DNA of 64,000 nt from CATOSK01 sp963665735 (lineage in GTDB: Bacteria > Chloroflexota > Dehalococcoidia > Lucifugimonadales > UBA3495), in the NCBI GenBank assembly GCA_963665735.1, contig OY762444.1, forward strand, positions 434,001-498,000, read 5' to 3'. The notes under the pieces were generated by a model that did not search any database, had not been told where the DNA came from, and saw nothing but the letters and a program-made list of their open reading frames with translations. Shown here piece by piece: positions 1 through 7,794 of this stretch. The position numbers were made by a program, and so were the translations under genes. Every line of letters begins with the position of its first letter. Positions within the stretch are counted from its first letter, which is position 1.

Positions 1-361
1 CGCTGACCCCGATGCCGCCAATCATCTGCCCGTCCACCGAGATGGGACTGCCCCCGCCAAATAGAATCATATCTTCCTGATGGGGCAGGCTGTGGAGCAG
101 GGGCGGGTCTTCCTTGATGAACTCCCACAACCCCAGGGTAGGCAGCCCGAAGGAAATAGCCGTCCACGCCTTCTGCTGGGCAATCCTGACCGCCAGCAGC
201 GCGGCCCCGTCCATGCGGCTGAAAGCCTTTAGTGTGCCGTCCGGGTCAACCACGGCGATAGCCATTGGCACCCCGATTTCCTCGGCCTTGGCTGCGGCGG
301 CGGCAATGGCCTGCTGCGCCGCCTCCAGGGTGATGCTGGTCTTGCTGAATGATGCGGGCAT
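1..361 (-). CDS. GlcG/HbpS-type heme-binding family protein, partial
   Basis: The reverse strand reads MPASFSKTSITLEAAQQAIA and continues for 120 codons to the window edge, so the C-terminus is missing. The pattern of an N-terminal helix, then GVPMAIAVVDPDGTLKAFSR, then a helix with DGAALLAVRIAQQKAWTA and a glycine-rich GGGSPISVDGQMIGGIGVS stretch is that of the GlcG/HbpS (Haem_degrading, PF03928) fold. Members bind heme or small ligands; some sit beside glycolate or corrinoid genes. The start is the ATG at 361. No neighbour in this window explains its ligand, so the role stays open. Confidence in the family is high, in the function low. Confidence 0.8.
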   Translation of the reverse strand, partial: MPASFSKTSITLEAAQQAIAAAAAKAEEIGVPMAIAVVDPDGTLKAFSRMDGAALLAVRIAQQKAWTAISFGLPTLGLWEFIKEDPPLLHSLPHQEDMILFGGGSPISVDGQMIGGIGVS

Positions 362-631
362 AACGTCCTTCCTCGCTTATGTAATCTGGCGGGAATACTA
401 TACCCCAACTTCCCGCCGTCAACCAAATTAGCCTCGCGCCCAGGGCAATCGCATTATGAACCAGGAACTACCTCAAGAATCCCCTCCCCCTAGTAGGGGG
501 AGGGTTAGGGTGGGGGTGAACCCCAAGCCATTCCCGCCCCCAACCCGTCATTCCGGCGAAGGCCGGAATCCAGGAACGTCAAGGTGTTGATGCTCGCCCA
601 TCAATGCAAGAAAACCGCCTGAAACGGAACG
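362..631. repeat. Intergenic region with one R1 and one R2 palindrome
   Basis: Between the GlcG-like gene and the kinase-like gene lie one R1 palindrome (about 479-524, CCCCTCCCCCT/AGGGGGAGGG stem followed by TTAGGGTGGGGGTGAA) and one R2 palindrome (about 549-577, beginning CGTCATTCCGGCG). Both families recur throughout the window. No gene is visible here. Confidence 0.85.
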
Positions 632-1186
632 CTACCCCCCGCCGTCCTCTGCCGACCCTAGCCCCAAGTCGCGGACAATCCTTTCCGCCGCCTCCCTCGG
701 CCCCAATTCCGAAGTGTCAATAACCACTCTGGCGTTGGCAATCGCCGGAAAGTCAAACGCCCCCGCGTCCCGCAATTCCCGGTAGTGTTCCGCCGTGTGC
801 ACCTTGCCGTAAGCCGCCCTGGACTCCGCGCCCATGCGGTTTTCCAGTTCCTCTTCCGGGCAGCGCAACTCCACCAACGCCACTTCGCCCCCGGCCCCTT
901 CGACCCTATCCATCAATGTTTCAATAAAGTCGTGGCGAACGGTTCGTTCCGGCGTAAAGGTGAATATCAGGCCGGGAATTTTTTCCCGCGCCGCCCGTTC
1001 CATGACCGCCAACCAGGTCCGTTCCCGCAGGTCAACGAAGGGGGCGCTCCCAAACTCGAACAACGGCGTCAGCATATCAATGACCAAGTGGTTGTGGAAA
1101 ACGGGAAACCCCGTCATCGCCTCCACTTCCCGCGCCACCGTCAGCTTGCCCGACGCCGCCGGCCCATAAATGAACAGTAGCAGCAT
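632..1186 (-). CDS. P-loop NTPase, shikimate-kinase/AAA-like small kinase
   Basis: A 184-residue protein that starts MLLLFIYGPAASGKLTVA, where GPAASGKL is a Walker A loop a few residues from the N-terminus. The size and layout (P-loop, then a LID-like basic region, then a C-terminal VVIDTSELGPREAAERIV helix) fit small nucleoside/shikimate-kinase-like P-loop enzymes. The open frame extends upstream to 1285, but that would overlap the hydrolase gene ending at 1218; the ATG at 1186 avoids this and puts the P-loop at the usual place. The phosphate acceptor cannot be named from sequence. It lies 31 bp downstream of the cysteine hydrolase gene and may be co-transcribed with it. Confidence 0.75.
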   Translation of the reverse strand: MLLLFIYGPAASGKLTVAREVEAMTGFPVFHNHLVIDMLTPLFEFGSAPFVDLRERTWLAVMERAAREKIPGLIFTFTPERTVRHDFIETLMDRVEGAGGEVALVELRCPEEELENRMGAESRAAYGKVHTAEHYRELRDAGAFDFPAIANARVVIDTSELGPREAAERIVRDLGLGSAEDGGG

Positions 1187-1217
1187 ACCGCCAACCCTTT
1201 CCGTCGCCGAGCTCAAA

Positions 1218-1739
1218 TCAGGTAACTTGCGCCCCCAGGATTTTCTCGATATGCCCCAAAGCCCAGCGATGGGCCTCCGGGTCAAAGGTGGCTACGCAAT
1301 CCGCCGGCACCTCCACCGGGTAATCCCGGTTGCGGGCGTCCGAAGTGGTGTGCATGACGCAAATGTCGGTGCAGACCCCGCAGATAATCACCTTGTTCGG
1401 CGCCATATCCGCCAGCCGTTGCTCCAGGTTGGTGTTGAAAAACCCGCTGTAACGGTTCTTGGGAATCACGTTGTCGCGGGTCACGTACCAGGCCAACTCC
1501 GGGATTACCTCCGGTTCCTCGGTGCCGATGACGCAATGCACCGGGAACATCTGAAACTCCAGGTCATCGGGCAGGTGGTGGTCTGAAATGAATAGCGCTG
1601 ACCCGCCGCCGGCCGTCTCCCGTTCCAGCAGCCGCAGCACGTTGGGAATAATCTCCCGCGCCTCATCGCCGCAATACAGGTTATGCCCCGGTTCCAAAAA
1701 TCCCCGCACCATGTCAACCACCAGAACAACCGAACTCAT
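1218..1739 (-). CDS. Isochorismatase/nicotinamidase-family cysteine hydrolase
   Basis: 173 residues. The catalytic triad of the family is visible: D9 in VLVVDMVRGF, K94 in VIPKNRYSGF and C127 in GVCTDICVMHT. The segment ISDHH (51-55) and PVHCVIGT (66-73) resemble the metal-site and substrate loops of nicotinamidases (PncA), so nicotinamide or a related amide is a plausible substrate. The family also contains isochorismatases and N-carbamoyl hydrolases, which I cannot exclude. Length (173) is typical of PncA-like enzymes. It is followed 31 bp later by the small P-loop protein on the same strand. Confidence 0.85.
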   Translation of the reverse strand: MSSVVLVVDMVRGFLEPGHNLYCGDEAREIIPNVLRLLERETAGGGSALFISDHHLPDDLEFQMFPVHCVIGTEEPEVIPELAWYVTRDNVIPKNRYSGFFNTNLEQRLADMAPNKVIICGVCTDICVMHTTSDARNRDYPVEVPADCVATFDPEAHRWALGHIEKILGAQVT

Positions 1740-1775
1740 AACGTCGCCCCCTGTTTTCGTCGTCTCTCCCGGCCC

Positions 1776-2321
1776 TTATCGTCCGCCGTCGGTTTCCCTG
1801 GCCGGCTCGAAGGGCTGCCCATCCACCAGAACCCCTTTAATCACGGCGTCGCCCTCCGCGTCAACCGCCGCCCGCACTTTTACGTCCTCCGCCTGCTCAA
1901 TGGCCCAACCCGTACCTTCCGGCACAAAAAAAGTATCTATGCCGAAGTCCAGCCACCCGTCGGCAGTCAACCGGCCCCGTATCGCCACCGGCCCGGCCTC
2001 CGCCCGTTCCAAGCCGTATCCATCGGCAACCCAGACCTCCCCATCATCCCGCAGCGTCACGTAAACCTCTTGGCCCACATCCAAACCGCCGGGAATGTAA
2101 GCGTCCCAGGGCGGGCTGTCGCCTTCCCCCGCCTCGCCGATTTCGTAACGCAGAATGGCGTAGTCCCCTTGGAACAGGGAACGCGGGTCAACCGGAACGG
2201 TTTGCAGCGTAACCGTCGTTCCCGTTTGCAGCGTGGCTTCCTTGACCCCAATCATCGCCAGCAGCACAACCAATTGCGCCGCCACGATTCCCCAGAAGGC
2301 CAGCTTGAACCGGAGGCTCAT
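1776..2321 (-). CDS. GDYXXLXY domain membrane-anchored protein
   Basis: 181 residues with one N-terminal membrane segment (LAFWGIVAAQLVVLLAMIGV, about residues 7-26) and an extracytoplasmic domain carrying QGDYAILRYEI (about 52-62), the motif that names the GDYXXLXY family (PF14345). Its ATG overlaps the last four bases of the upstream DUF2157 gene (ATGA at 2318-2321), a translationally coupled arrangement. DUF2157 and GDYXXLXY proteins are commonly encoded side by side, so they probably form one membrane complex; its function is not known. Confidence 0.88.
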   Translation of the reverse strand: MSLRFKLAFWGIVAAQLVVLLAMIGVKEATLQTGTTVTLQTVPVDPRSLFQGDYAILRYEIGEAGEGDSPPWDAYIPGGLDVGQEVYVTLRDDGEVWVADGYGLERAEAGPVAIRGRLTADGWLDFGIDTFFVPEGTGWAIEQAEDVKVRAAVDAEGDAVIKGVLVDGQPFEPARETDGGR

Positions 2322-3577
2322 TCGCCGTCCTCCGACGTGCGGAGTCTCCCCAGCATCCGCCGCCGCCCCCGTTCCAGCGCAAACCCGCCGCCCAGCAGAA
2401 TCACCCCGGCAACAATGAACACCAGCGACCTGTCCAGCAGCAGAAAACTATACTCGAAATACCGGGTGAAAACGTCAACCGCGAAAAAGACCAGCCCCAG
2501 GTTGATGAACCACTCCCGCCCGCTGACGTAACCCATGACCAGCAGCCCCACGATTGCGCCCAGCAGCAGCAGGTTGAACAGCAGCGGGTAAACCCAATCG
2601 TCGGGCATCGGCCAAAAGACCACCAACCCGGCGCACACCAGCAATGTCAACGCCGCCAGTCCCTCCCAGGCCAGCGTTGCCGTACCCCGGCCGGCCCGCT
2701 GCCGCAGATACCAACTTCCCGCCAATCCCGCCGCCGTCACCGCCACGGCGATAGTCGCCACCGCCCAGAACTCCACGGTTTCCACGGGAACCGGCAACCC
2801 TTCCGAGTCGCTGTCAAGAAATTCCTCCCACCAGACCCGGAAAGTCAGCAGATAGACCGCGCCCAAGGCCACCACCAGGCCCAGAACTTCGTAGGGCCGG
2901 GCCAAGACTTGCGTAATGCGATGTTCGTCTTGCAGTTTGCCCAAGCCGTACAGGGCCAACCCCAACGCCAGGTACAACGGTATGCCCCGGAAGGGTATCA
3001 ATTCCCAATCCCGCAGCCATTCCTGCCCCCGGAAACCCACCGCCGCCAGCAGCAGCACAATCCCCAGCGTCAACACCGACTGCGAACGGGTCACGTAGGC
3101 CAGCGGCATCACCCCCAGGAACCACAGCAGCATCAGGTTGGGGCTGTTGACCGGCACGTGGTACGCTTGGGCTGCCAGGTGAATCGCCGCTCCGTAGAGT
3201 ACCGCCGCCAGCAGCAGCACCGCCGTTCCCGCCCGGACGTACTGCCGCCGGTAGCGCGCCCAATAACCCGCCCCGTAAGCCGCCGGTACGCCCACCAGCA
3301 TCATCGCCAGCTTGACTTCCTTGGACAACTCTTGCCAGTTGGCGGCGACAAACAGGACAACGCCCAACCCGATTAACGTGGCCCCCAGCGTTGCCAGAAT
3401 CGTAACCAGCCGCCCCCGGAACACTGGCCCGGCCTCTTCCGCCGGGTAACTGTCCAGGATAGCCTCGGCCTGTTCGGCGGTAATGATGCCCTTGGCTTGC
3501 CAGTCGGCCACCGCCGCCGGGAGTTGGGCAACAAACCGGCGGTCTATCCCCCGGTTGGTGCCAGCATCCTCACTCAT
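2318..3577 (-). CDS. DUF2157 multi-pass membrane protein
   Basis: 419 residues. The N-terminal soluble part, with LPAAVADWQAKGIITAEQAEAIL (about 20-42), is the DUF2157 signature, and is followed by about eleven hydrophobic segments, e.g. LVTILATLGATLIGLGVVLF and AMMLVGVPAAYGAGYWARY. Length and architecture match the family. It overlaps the GDYXXLXY gene by 4 bp. Function is unknown; the C-terminal tail is strongly basic (ERGRRRMLGRLR), consistent with a cytoplasmic end. The start ATG at 3577 has no strong ribosome binding site. Confidence 0.9.
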   Translation of the reverse strand: MSEDAGTNRGIDRRFVAQLPAAVADWQAKGIITAEQAEAILDSYPAEEAGPVFRGRLVTILATLGATLIGLGVVLFVAANWQELSKEVKLAMMLVGVPAAYGAGYWARYRRQYVRAGTAVLLLAAVLYGAAIHLAAQAYHVPVNSPNLMLLWFLGVMPLAYVTRSQSVLTLGIVLLLAAVGFRGQEWLRDWELIPFRGIPLYLALGLALYGLGKLQDEHRITQVLARPYEVLGLVVALGAVYLLTFRVWWEEFLDSDSEGLPVPVETVEFWAVATIAVAVTAAGLAGSWYLRQRAGRGTATLAWEGLAALTLLVCAGLVVFWPMPDDWVYPLLFNLLLLGAIVGLLVMGYVSGREWFINLGLVFFAVDVFTRYFEYSFLLLDRSLVFIVAGVILLGGGFALERGRRRMLGRLRTSEDGE

Positions 3578-3791
3578 GGCGCGGTCTCATAGTCCCCACC
3601 GTTTTACTATAACTCCCCCCTTTGCGAGGGGCGAAACCAAAATCTTCCCCTTTGTAAAAGGGGATTAAGGGGGATTTCTCCAGCGCAATCACTTCTAGGC
3701 TGGAACTCAATCCCCTCCCCCTCGATGGGGGAGGGTTAGGGTGGGGGTGAAACCCCGGTCGCCACACACCCGCGAAATGGGCAAACCCCCG
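3578..3791. repeat. Intergenic region with R1 palindrome and a purine-rich partial repeat
   Basis: An R1 copy lies at about 3710-3755. Just before it, 3612-3680 reads CTCCCCCCTTTGCGAGGGG and CTTCCCCTTTGTAAAAGGGG, a different pyrimidine/purine palindrome that recurs at 48805-48830. No gene is visible. Confidence 0.75.
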
Positions 3792-4670
3792 CTACGACTT
3801 CACAACGCCGCCGGAATAACCGGCGTCCCGTTCCAGCATCGGCGACAGCCCCACCAACTCAAAAGCGTCCACCACCGAAACCATGTTTTCCATCAAATGC
3901 TCCGTGGTTCCCCGCTGCCGCAACTGGCGCATCAACTCCCCCACCACGTTGCAGACCGTGAGCATCGCGCTGACCGGGTAAATCACCATCTTGAAACCCA
4001 GCCGTTCCAGTTCCGCCGCCGGAATCAACGGAGACTTGCCGCTTTCCACGAAGTTATACATCAAAGGAACGTCAAAATGCCGCGCCGCCTGCTCCACCTC
4101 CGCCGGCGTCCGCAAAGCCTCGATAAACAACCCGTCGGCCCCGGCCTCCACGTACTGCTCGCACCGCCGCAGCGTATCCTCCCATCCCGTCACCGCCAGC
4201 GCGTCGGTACGCACGAAAATAAAGAAATCGTCATCGGTGCGGGCATCCACCGCCGCCTTGATTTTGCCCGTCATTTCCTCCGGCCCAATCACCCGCTTGT
4301 TGTCCAGGTGGCCGCACCGCTTGGGAAATTCCTGGTCTTCCAGGTGAATCGCCGCCACTCCCGCCCGCTCGTACTGGCGAATCGTCCGTTGGATGTTTAG
4401 CATCCCCCCGTACCCGGTATCGGCGTCGGCGATAACCGGCAAATCCACCGCCTCAACGATAGCCGCCGCGTTGCCAATCATTTCCGTCATGGTAGCCAAC
4501 GCCAAATCCGGGTAGCCCAGCGTCGCCACCGACGTGCCGGCCCCGGTCATGTAAACCGCCGGAAACCCGGCCTGCTCAATCAACCGCGCCGTCAAACAAT
4601 CGTATGCTCCGGGAGCGGCGATTATCCCCGGCTGGTCCAAAAGTTCCCGAAAAGCCCTGGTAGCCCGCAT
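3792..4670 (-). CDS. Isocitrate lyase/PEP mutase family enzyme
   Basis: 292 residues, the usual length for the methylisocitrate lyase, phosphoenolpyruvate mutase and oxaloacetate decarboxylase superfamily. Visible family motifs are DADTGYGG (82-89, Mg-binding Asp pair), IHLEDQEFPKRCGH (108-121) with the catalytic K-R-C-G-H loop typical of lyases, and a FVRTDAL strand near residue 175. The cysteine in the loop favours a C-C bond lyase (methylisocitrate- or 2,3-dimethylmalate-like) over a phosphonomutase. A GGAGG precedes the ATG at 4670 by about 9 nt. No prpC or prpD lies next to it, though an MmgE/PrpD-family gene is found at 62598. Confidence 0.85.
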   Translation of the reverse strand: MRATRAFRELLDQPGIIAAPGAYDCLTARLIEQAGFPAVYMTGAGTSVATLGYPDLALATMTEMIGNAAAIVEAVDLPVIADADTGYGGMLNIQRTIRQYERAGVAAIHLEDQEFPKRCGHLDNKRVIGPEEMTGKIKAAVDARTDDDFFIFVRTDALAVTGWEDTLRRCEQYVEAGADGLFIEALRTPAEVEQAARHFDVPLMYNFVESGKSPLIPAAELERLGFKMVIYPVSAMLTVCNVVGELMRQLRQRGTTEHLMENMVSVVDAFELVGLSPMLERDAGYSGGVVKS

Positions 4671-4747
4671 TGTCTAAACCTCCCCGAAAAAGCCCGAATT
4701 TCTGAAAAGCGGCGATTTACTCGCCAACAAGTAAGCGCCGCCAACCG

Positions 4748-5503
4748 TCAAGCGATAAGCCCCCCATCAATCGTCAACGCTTGCCCGGTAATGTACCCGG
4801 CTTGCGGACTGCACAGAAAGGCCACCAACTCCGCCACTTCTTCCCCCGTTCCGAACCGGCCCATCGGTATCCGCCCCAGAATCTGCCGCCGCGCCTCTTC
4901 CGCCAGTTGCTCCACCATCCCCCCGGTGTCAATGAACCCCGGCGCCACCGCGTTGACCGTCACGTTGCGCGACGCCACTTCCCGCGCCACCGCCTTGGTG
5001 AAACCAATCAGCCCCGCCTTGGCCGCCGCGTAGTTGGCTTGACCCGGATTCCCGCCGATTCCCACCACCGACGAAATGTTGACGACCCGCCCCTGCCGCC
5101 GCCGGATTAACTGCGGCATGACGAACTTGGTGCAGAGAAACGCCCCCCGCAGGTCAATGTCCATCACCTGGTCCCAGTCCTCCAGCGTCATCCGCACCAG
5201 CAGCCGGTCCCGGGTGATGCCCGCGTTGTTGACCAGAATGTCCACGTGGCCCCAACGCTCCTGGGTCTGTTTAACCACCTGCTCCGCCGAATCTTCCTGG
5301 GAAACGTCCCCGGCCACCGCAAAGGCTTCGCCCCCCTGGGCGGCTATGGCGGCCACCACCTGCTCCGCCGCGTCCGGGTGCAGATGATAGTTGACCCCTA
5401 CGCTAGCCCCGCTGCGGGCCAGCCGCATGGCGATGGATGCCCCGATGCCGCGGGATGCCCCGGTAATCAAGGCCGTTTGTCCGGTCAAATCGGGAGATTC
5501 CAT
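4748..5503 (-). CDS. fabG: 3-oxoacyl-ACP reductase FabG
   Basis: 251 residues, short-chain dehydrogenase fold. The NADP-binding TGASRGIG (14-21), NNAG (92-95), catalytic S145 (NISSVVG) and the YxxxK pair Y158/K162 are all present, as is the C-terminal GQALTIDGG typical of FabG. It reduces 3-oxoacyl-ACP in fatty acid elongation. The open frame runs to 5578, but the ATG at 5503 gives a normal N-terminus and lies only four bases after the plsX stop, so the two are one operon. No acpP, fabD or fabF follows, so the fatty-acid genes are only partly clustered here. Confidence 0.92.
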   Translation of the reverse strand: MESPDLTGQTALITGASRGIGASIAMRLARSGASVGVNYHLHPDAAEQVVAAIAAQGGEAFAVAGDVSQEDSAEQVVKQTQERWGHVDILVNNAGITRDRLLVRMTLEDWDQVMDIDLRGAFLCTKFVMPQLIRRRQGRVVNISSVVGIGGNPGQANYAAAKAGLIGFTKAVAREVASRNVTVNAVAPGFIDTGGMVEQLAEEARRQILGRIPMGRFGTGEEVAELVAFLCSPQAGYITGQALTIDGGLIA

Positions 5504-5507
5504 GCCG

Positions 5508-6533
5508 CTACCCGGTGGGGGCTGCCAGACCCAGTTCCGCCAGTTCCCGCCGCATACCCCCCTCCAGGTCCCGGTCAAGGCACTGGATGGCGGTGTTGAT
5601 GGCCCCGGCTATCCCGTCGGCCCGCGACGACCCATGCCCCAGAACCACCGTGCCGTTGACCCCGAACAGCGGCCCGCCCATCTTCCGCGGCAGGTTCATG
5701 GACGTCCAGAGTTCGTTGACCAACGCCCCGGCCCCCTGCGGCGAAAGCCCGGCGGAAAGATGCTCTTGCAGGTACTCCCGCAACGCCGTACCCAGGCCCT
5801 CGGTGAATTTCATCAGGATGTTGCCCACGAACCCGTCACAAACCACCACGTCCGCCTTGTCCCGGAAAAAGTCCATCCCTTCCACGTTCCCGACAAAGTT
5901 AAGATGGCTTTGTTGAAAAAGCTGGTTGCTTTCCTGGACTTGTCGGTTGCCCTTGGCGGCCTCGGCTCCCACGCTCAGCAAACCCACCCGCGGACTCTCG
6001 ATGCCCAAAAACTGCTTGGCGAAAGCCGTCCCCAGCGCGCCGAAACTCAGCAGCAGCGACGGCCGGCAGTCCACGTTGCTCCCCATGTCCACCATCACCG
6101 TCCGCGGCGCCAGCCCCAGGAACGGGCCGCCGATGCAGGGCCGTTCCAACCCTTCCATCAACCCCAGCACCATCACCGCGCTGGCCATTGACGCCCCGGT
6201 GGAACCCATCGAAACCAGCACGTCGCCCTGGCCGGTTTTCAGCAGTTTCGTCGCCACCAGTATTGAGGCTTCCGGCTTTTGCCGCAGGGCGAAAACCGGA
6301 TGTTCGTCGTCGCCAATCTTGTCCACCGACGGAACCACCGTCACCGCCTTGCCCGCCGCGTTCTGCCCGGACAATTCGGCCTCCACCGCCGCCCGGTCGC
6401 CCACCAGGATTACTTCCATGTTTTCGGTTTCCACGGCTTGCAGCGCGCCGGGCACCGTCTCCGCCGGCCCATAGTCGCCGCCCATCGCATCCACCACCAC
6501 CCGAACCGGCCGTTTCCTGTGATTATCTTGCAC
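5508..6533 (-). CDS. plsX: Phosphate acyltransferase PlsX
   Basis: 341 residues beginning with a GTG codon at 6533; RVVVDAMGGDYGP (11-23) is the PlsX signature. Further family features include MGSTGASMASAVMVLG, PCIGGPFLG and DMGSNVDCRP, and the C-terminal LFGVNGTVVLGHGSS. PlsX converts acyl-ACP plus phosphate to acyl phosphate for phospholipid synthesis. It is the first gene of a plsX-fabG unit on the minus strand; a MITE (6600-6789) lies just upstream and may separate it from, or carry, its promoter. Confidence 0.95.
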   Translation of the reverse strand: MQDNHRKRPVRVVVDAMGGDYGPAETVPGALQAVETENMEVILVGDRAAVEAELSGQNAAGKAVTVVPSVDKIGDDEHPVFALRQKPEASILVATKLLKTGQGDVLVSMGSTGASMASAVMVLGLMEGLERPCIGGPFLGLAPRTVMVDMGSNVDCRPSLLLSFGALGTAFAKQFLGIESPRVGLLSVGAEAAKGNRQVQESNQLFQQSHLNFVGNVEGMDFFRDKADVVVCDGFVGNILMKFTEGLGTALREYLQEHLSAGLSPQGAGALVNELWTSMNLPRKMGGPLFGVNGTVVLGHGSSRADGIAGAINTAIQCLDRDLEGGMRRELAELGLAAPTG

Positions 6534-6599
6534 TCTTATCGTCCTTGTACCTGTATTGCGCTGCCCTTCCGGGGCTATCGCATACCAGAGGTTTAACTA

Positions 6600-6789
6600 T
6601 GGGGTGTCATCAAATTGAGGATAGAAGTACGCCAGCGCCTGTGTTCGTCATTCCGGCGAAAGCCGGAATCCAGAAATCCCAAGCATACAACAGCCTCCAT
6701 AAGAGGCAAGGAATCCTGGATACCGGCCCCGTATCGTGGCACGGGGCCGGCTCTGCGCCGGTATGACGGGTGAATATGACGACACCCCC
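6600..6789. mobile_element. MITE-A, non-autonomous element with IS5-type ends
   Basis: A 190-bp element flanked by TA on both sides (6598-6599 and 6790-6791). Its left end reads GGGGTGTCATCAAATTGAGG and its right end, on the reverse strand, GGGGGTGTCGTCATATTC. These match the ends of the IS5-type element at 38965-39803. Inside are two diverged inverted copies of the R2 palindrome (6648 onward, and the reverse of about 6711-6768), the second containing a nested hairpin GGCCCCGTATCGTGGCACGG. It has no coding capacity. The right TA is part of the stop codon of the hydratase gene ending at 6789. Confidence 0.8.
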
Positions 6790-7205
6790 TAACCCCCACC
6801 CTTGGGCGTCAATACCGTCGCCGAGCCGCTGATAATTTCCTGTTTCGTTGCCCGGTTTCGCACTCCCAGATTGCAGGTCAACCTGTCGTGCGCCCCTTGT
6901 TCCTCTACCGCCGTCACCCGGCCCCAGGTTTCCACTTCGTCGCCCAAATAGGCCGCCCCCTTGAACCGGACGTTGATGCAGCCCGTTTCCAGCCAACTGC
7001 GGCCAAACCGGGCGGTCATCATCTCCGAAAGAAACGCCATTGTAAGCATACCGTGAGCGATTATCCCCCCGAATTGCGTTGTCCGGGCAAACTCCGCGTC
7101 CAGGTGCAACGGGTTATGGTCCCCCGACGCCTCGGCGTAGGCGTTCAGCTGTTCCTGGGTAATGGTTCGGACCACCGGAGCCAGTTCCTCCCCCATCGGC
7201 GTCAT
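6789..7205 (-). CDS. MaoC-like hot-dog hydratase (C-terminal type)
   Basis: 138 residues. The hydratase-2 motif is visible: A-S-G-D-H-N-P-L-H (26-34) with the catalytic D29/H34 pair, followed by GIIAHGMLTMAF. MaoC-like enzymes hydrate 2-enoyl thioesters to (R)-3-hydroxyacyl thioesters. Its ATG overlaps the preceding half-hydratase by four bases, so the two are translated together and probably form a heterodimer, as in split (3R)-hydroxyacyl dehydratases. The stop TAG at 6789-6791 uses the TA target duplication of MITE-A plus the first base of that element. Confidence 0.88.
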   Translation of the reverse strand: MTPMGEELAPVVRTITQEQLNAYAEASGDHNPLHLDAEFARTTQFGGIIAHGMLTMAFLSEMMTARFGRSWLETGCINVRFKGAAYLGDEVETWGRVTAVEEQGAHDRLTCNLGVRNRATKQEIISGSATVLTPKGGG

Positions 7206-7600
7206 TCAGCCCCGCCGGACGGCGCCAGCACCGTCGTTTTGCCCTGCTGCACCGCCGCCCCATCGCCGCCGGTCAGGACGTAGCTGGCCGTGATGAATTT
7301 CAACCCGCCCCGCTGCCTTGGCCGTTGCAGCGTCGCCGTGCCGGTAACGGTCTCTCCCCAAGCTAACCCCCGGCAGGTCTCCACTTCTTGCAGGCTGTGG
7401 ATTGCGCCCCCCGGCAGTTCCAGTTTTTCCAGCAGCGTGGCCAGAGCCATCGCCGTCAACGCCAACGGCGGCGTCAAACGATGCTGACGATAATCGCCGG
7501 CGTCATCGCCCACCGCAGCCAGGTAACGCAAGACAGCTTCTTCGGTCACGCGCCACTGACCCAGGTGGATTCGGGAATCTTGGAAGTCCGGTGAAGTCAC
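7202..7600 (-). CDS. MaoC N-terminal-type half hydratase (hot-dog)
   Basis: 132 residues from a GTG at 7600. The layout (short N-terminal strand, DDAGDYRQHRLTPPLALTAMA helix, SLQEVETCRGLAWGETVTGT, KFITASYVLTGGDG strands) fits the MaoC_dehydrat_N/FAS1-like dehydratase half, which lacks the catalytic D/H pair and partners a catalytic half. The partner is the gene that overlaps it by 4 bp. HadA/HadB-like pairs of mycobacteria are a known precedent. The substrate is probably an enoyl thioester, but neither ACP nor CoA can be chosen from the sequence. Confidence 0.72.
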   Translation of the reverse strand: MTSPDFQDSRIHLGQWRVTEEAVLRYLAAVGDDAGDYRQHRLTPPLALTAMALATLLEKLELPGGAIHSLQEVETCRGLAWGETVTGTATLQRPRQRGGLKFITASYVLTGGDGAAVQQGKTTVLAPSGGAE

Positions 7601-7794
7601 TGCCCCAACCCTGTCTGCCCCTTGGTCGGCCCAAATTGCCGGGTGCGCCCGATTATACTGCCCGCCCGGTTGAGCATCAATTGTTATGGAAAGCGGCTAA
7701 TCCCCGTTTTTCACCCGACAGGGTGTGCAGAAAATCCCCTCCCCCTGGTAGGGGGAGGGTTAGGGAGGGGGTGAAAACCCGGTCGTAACACCCC

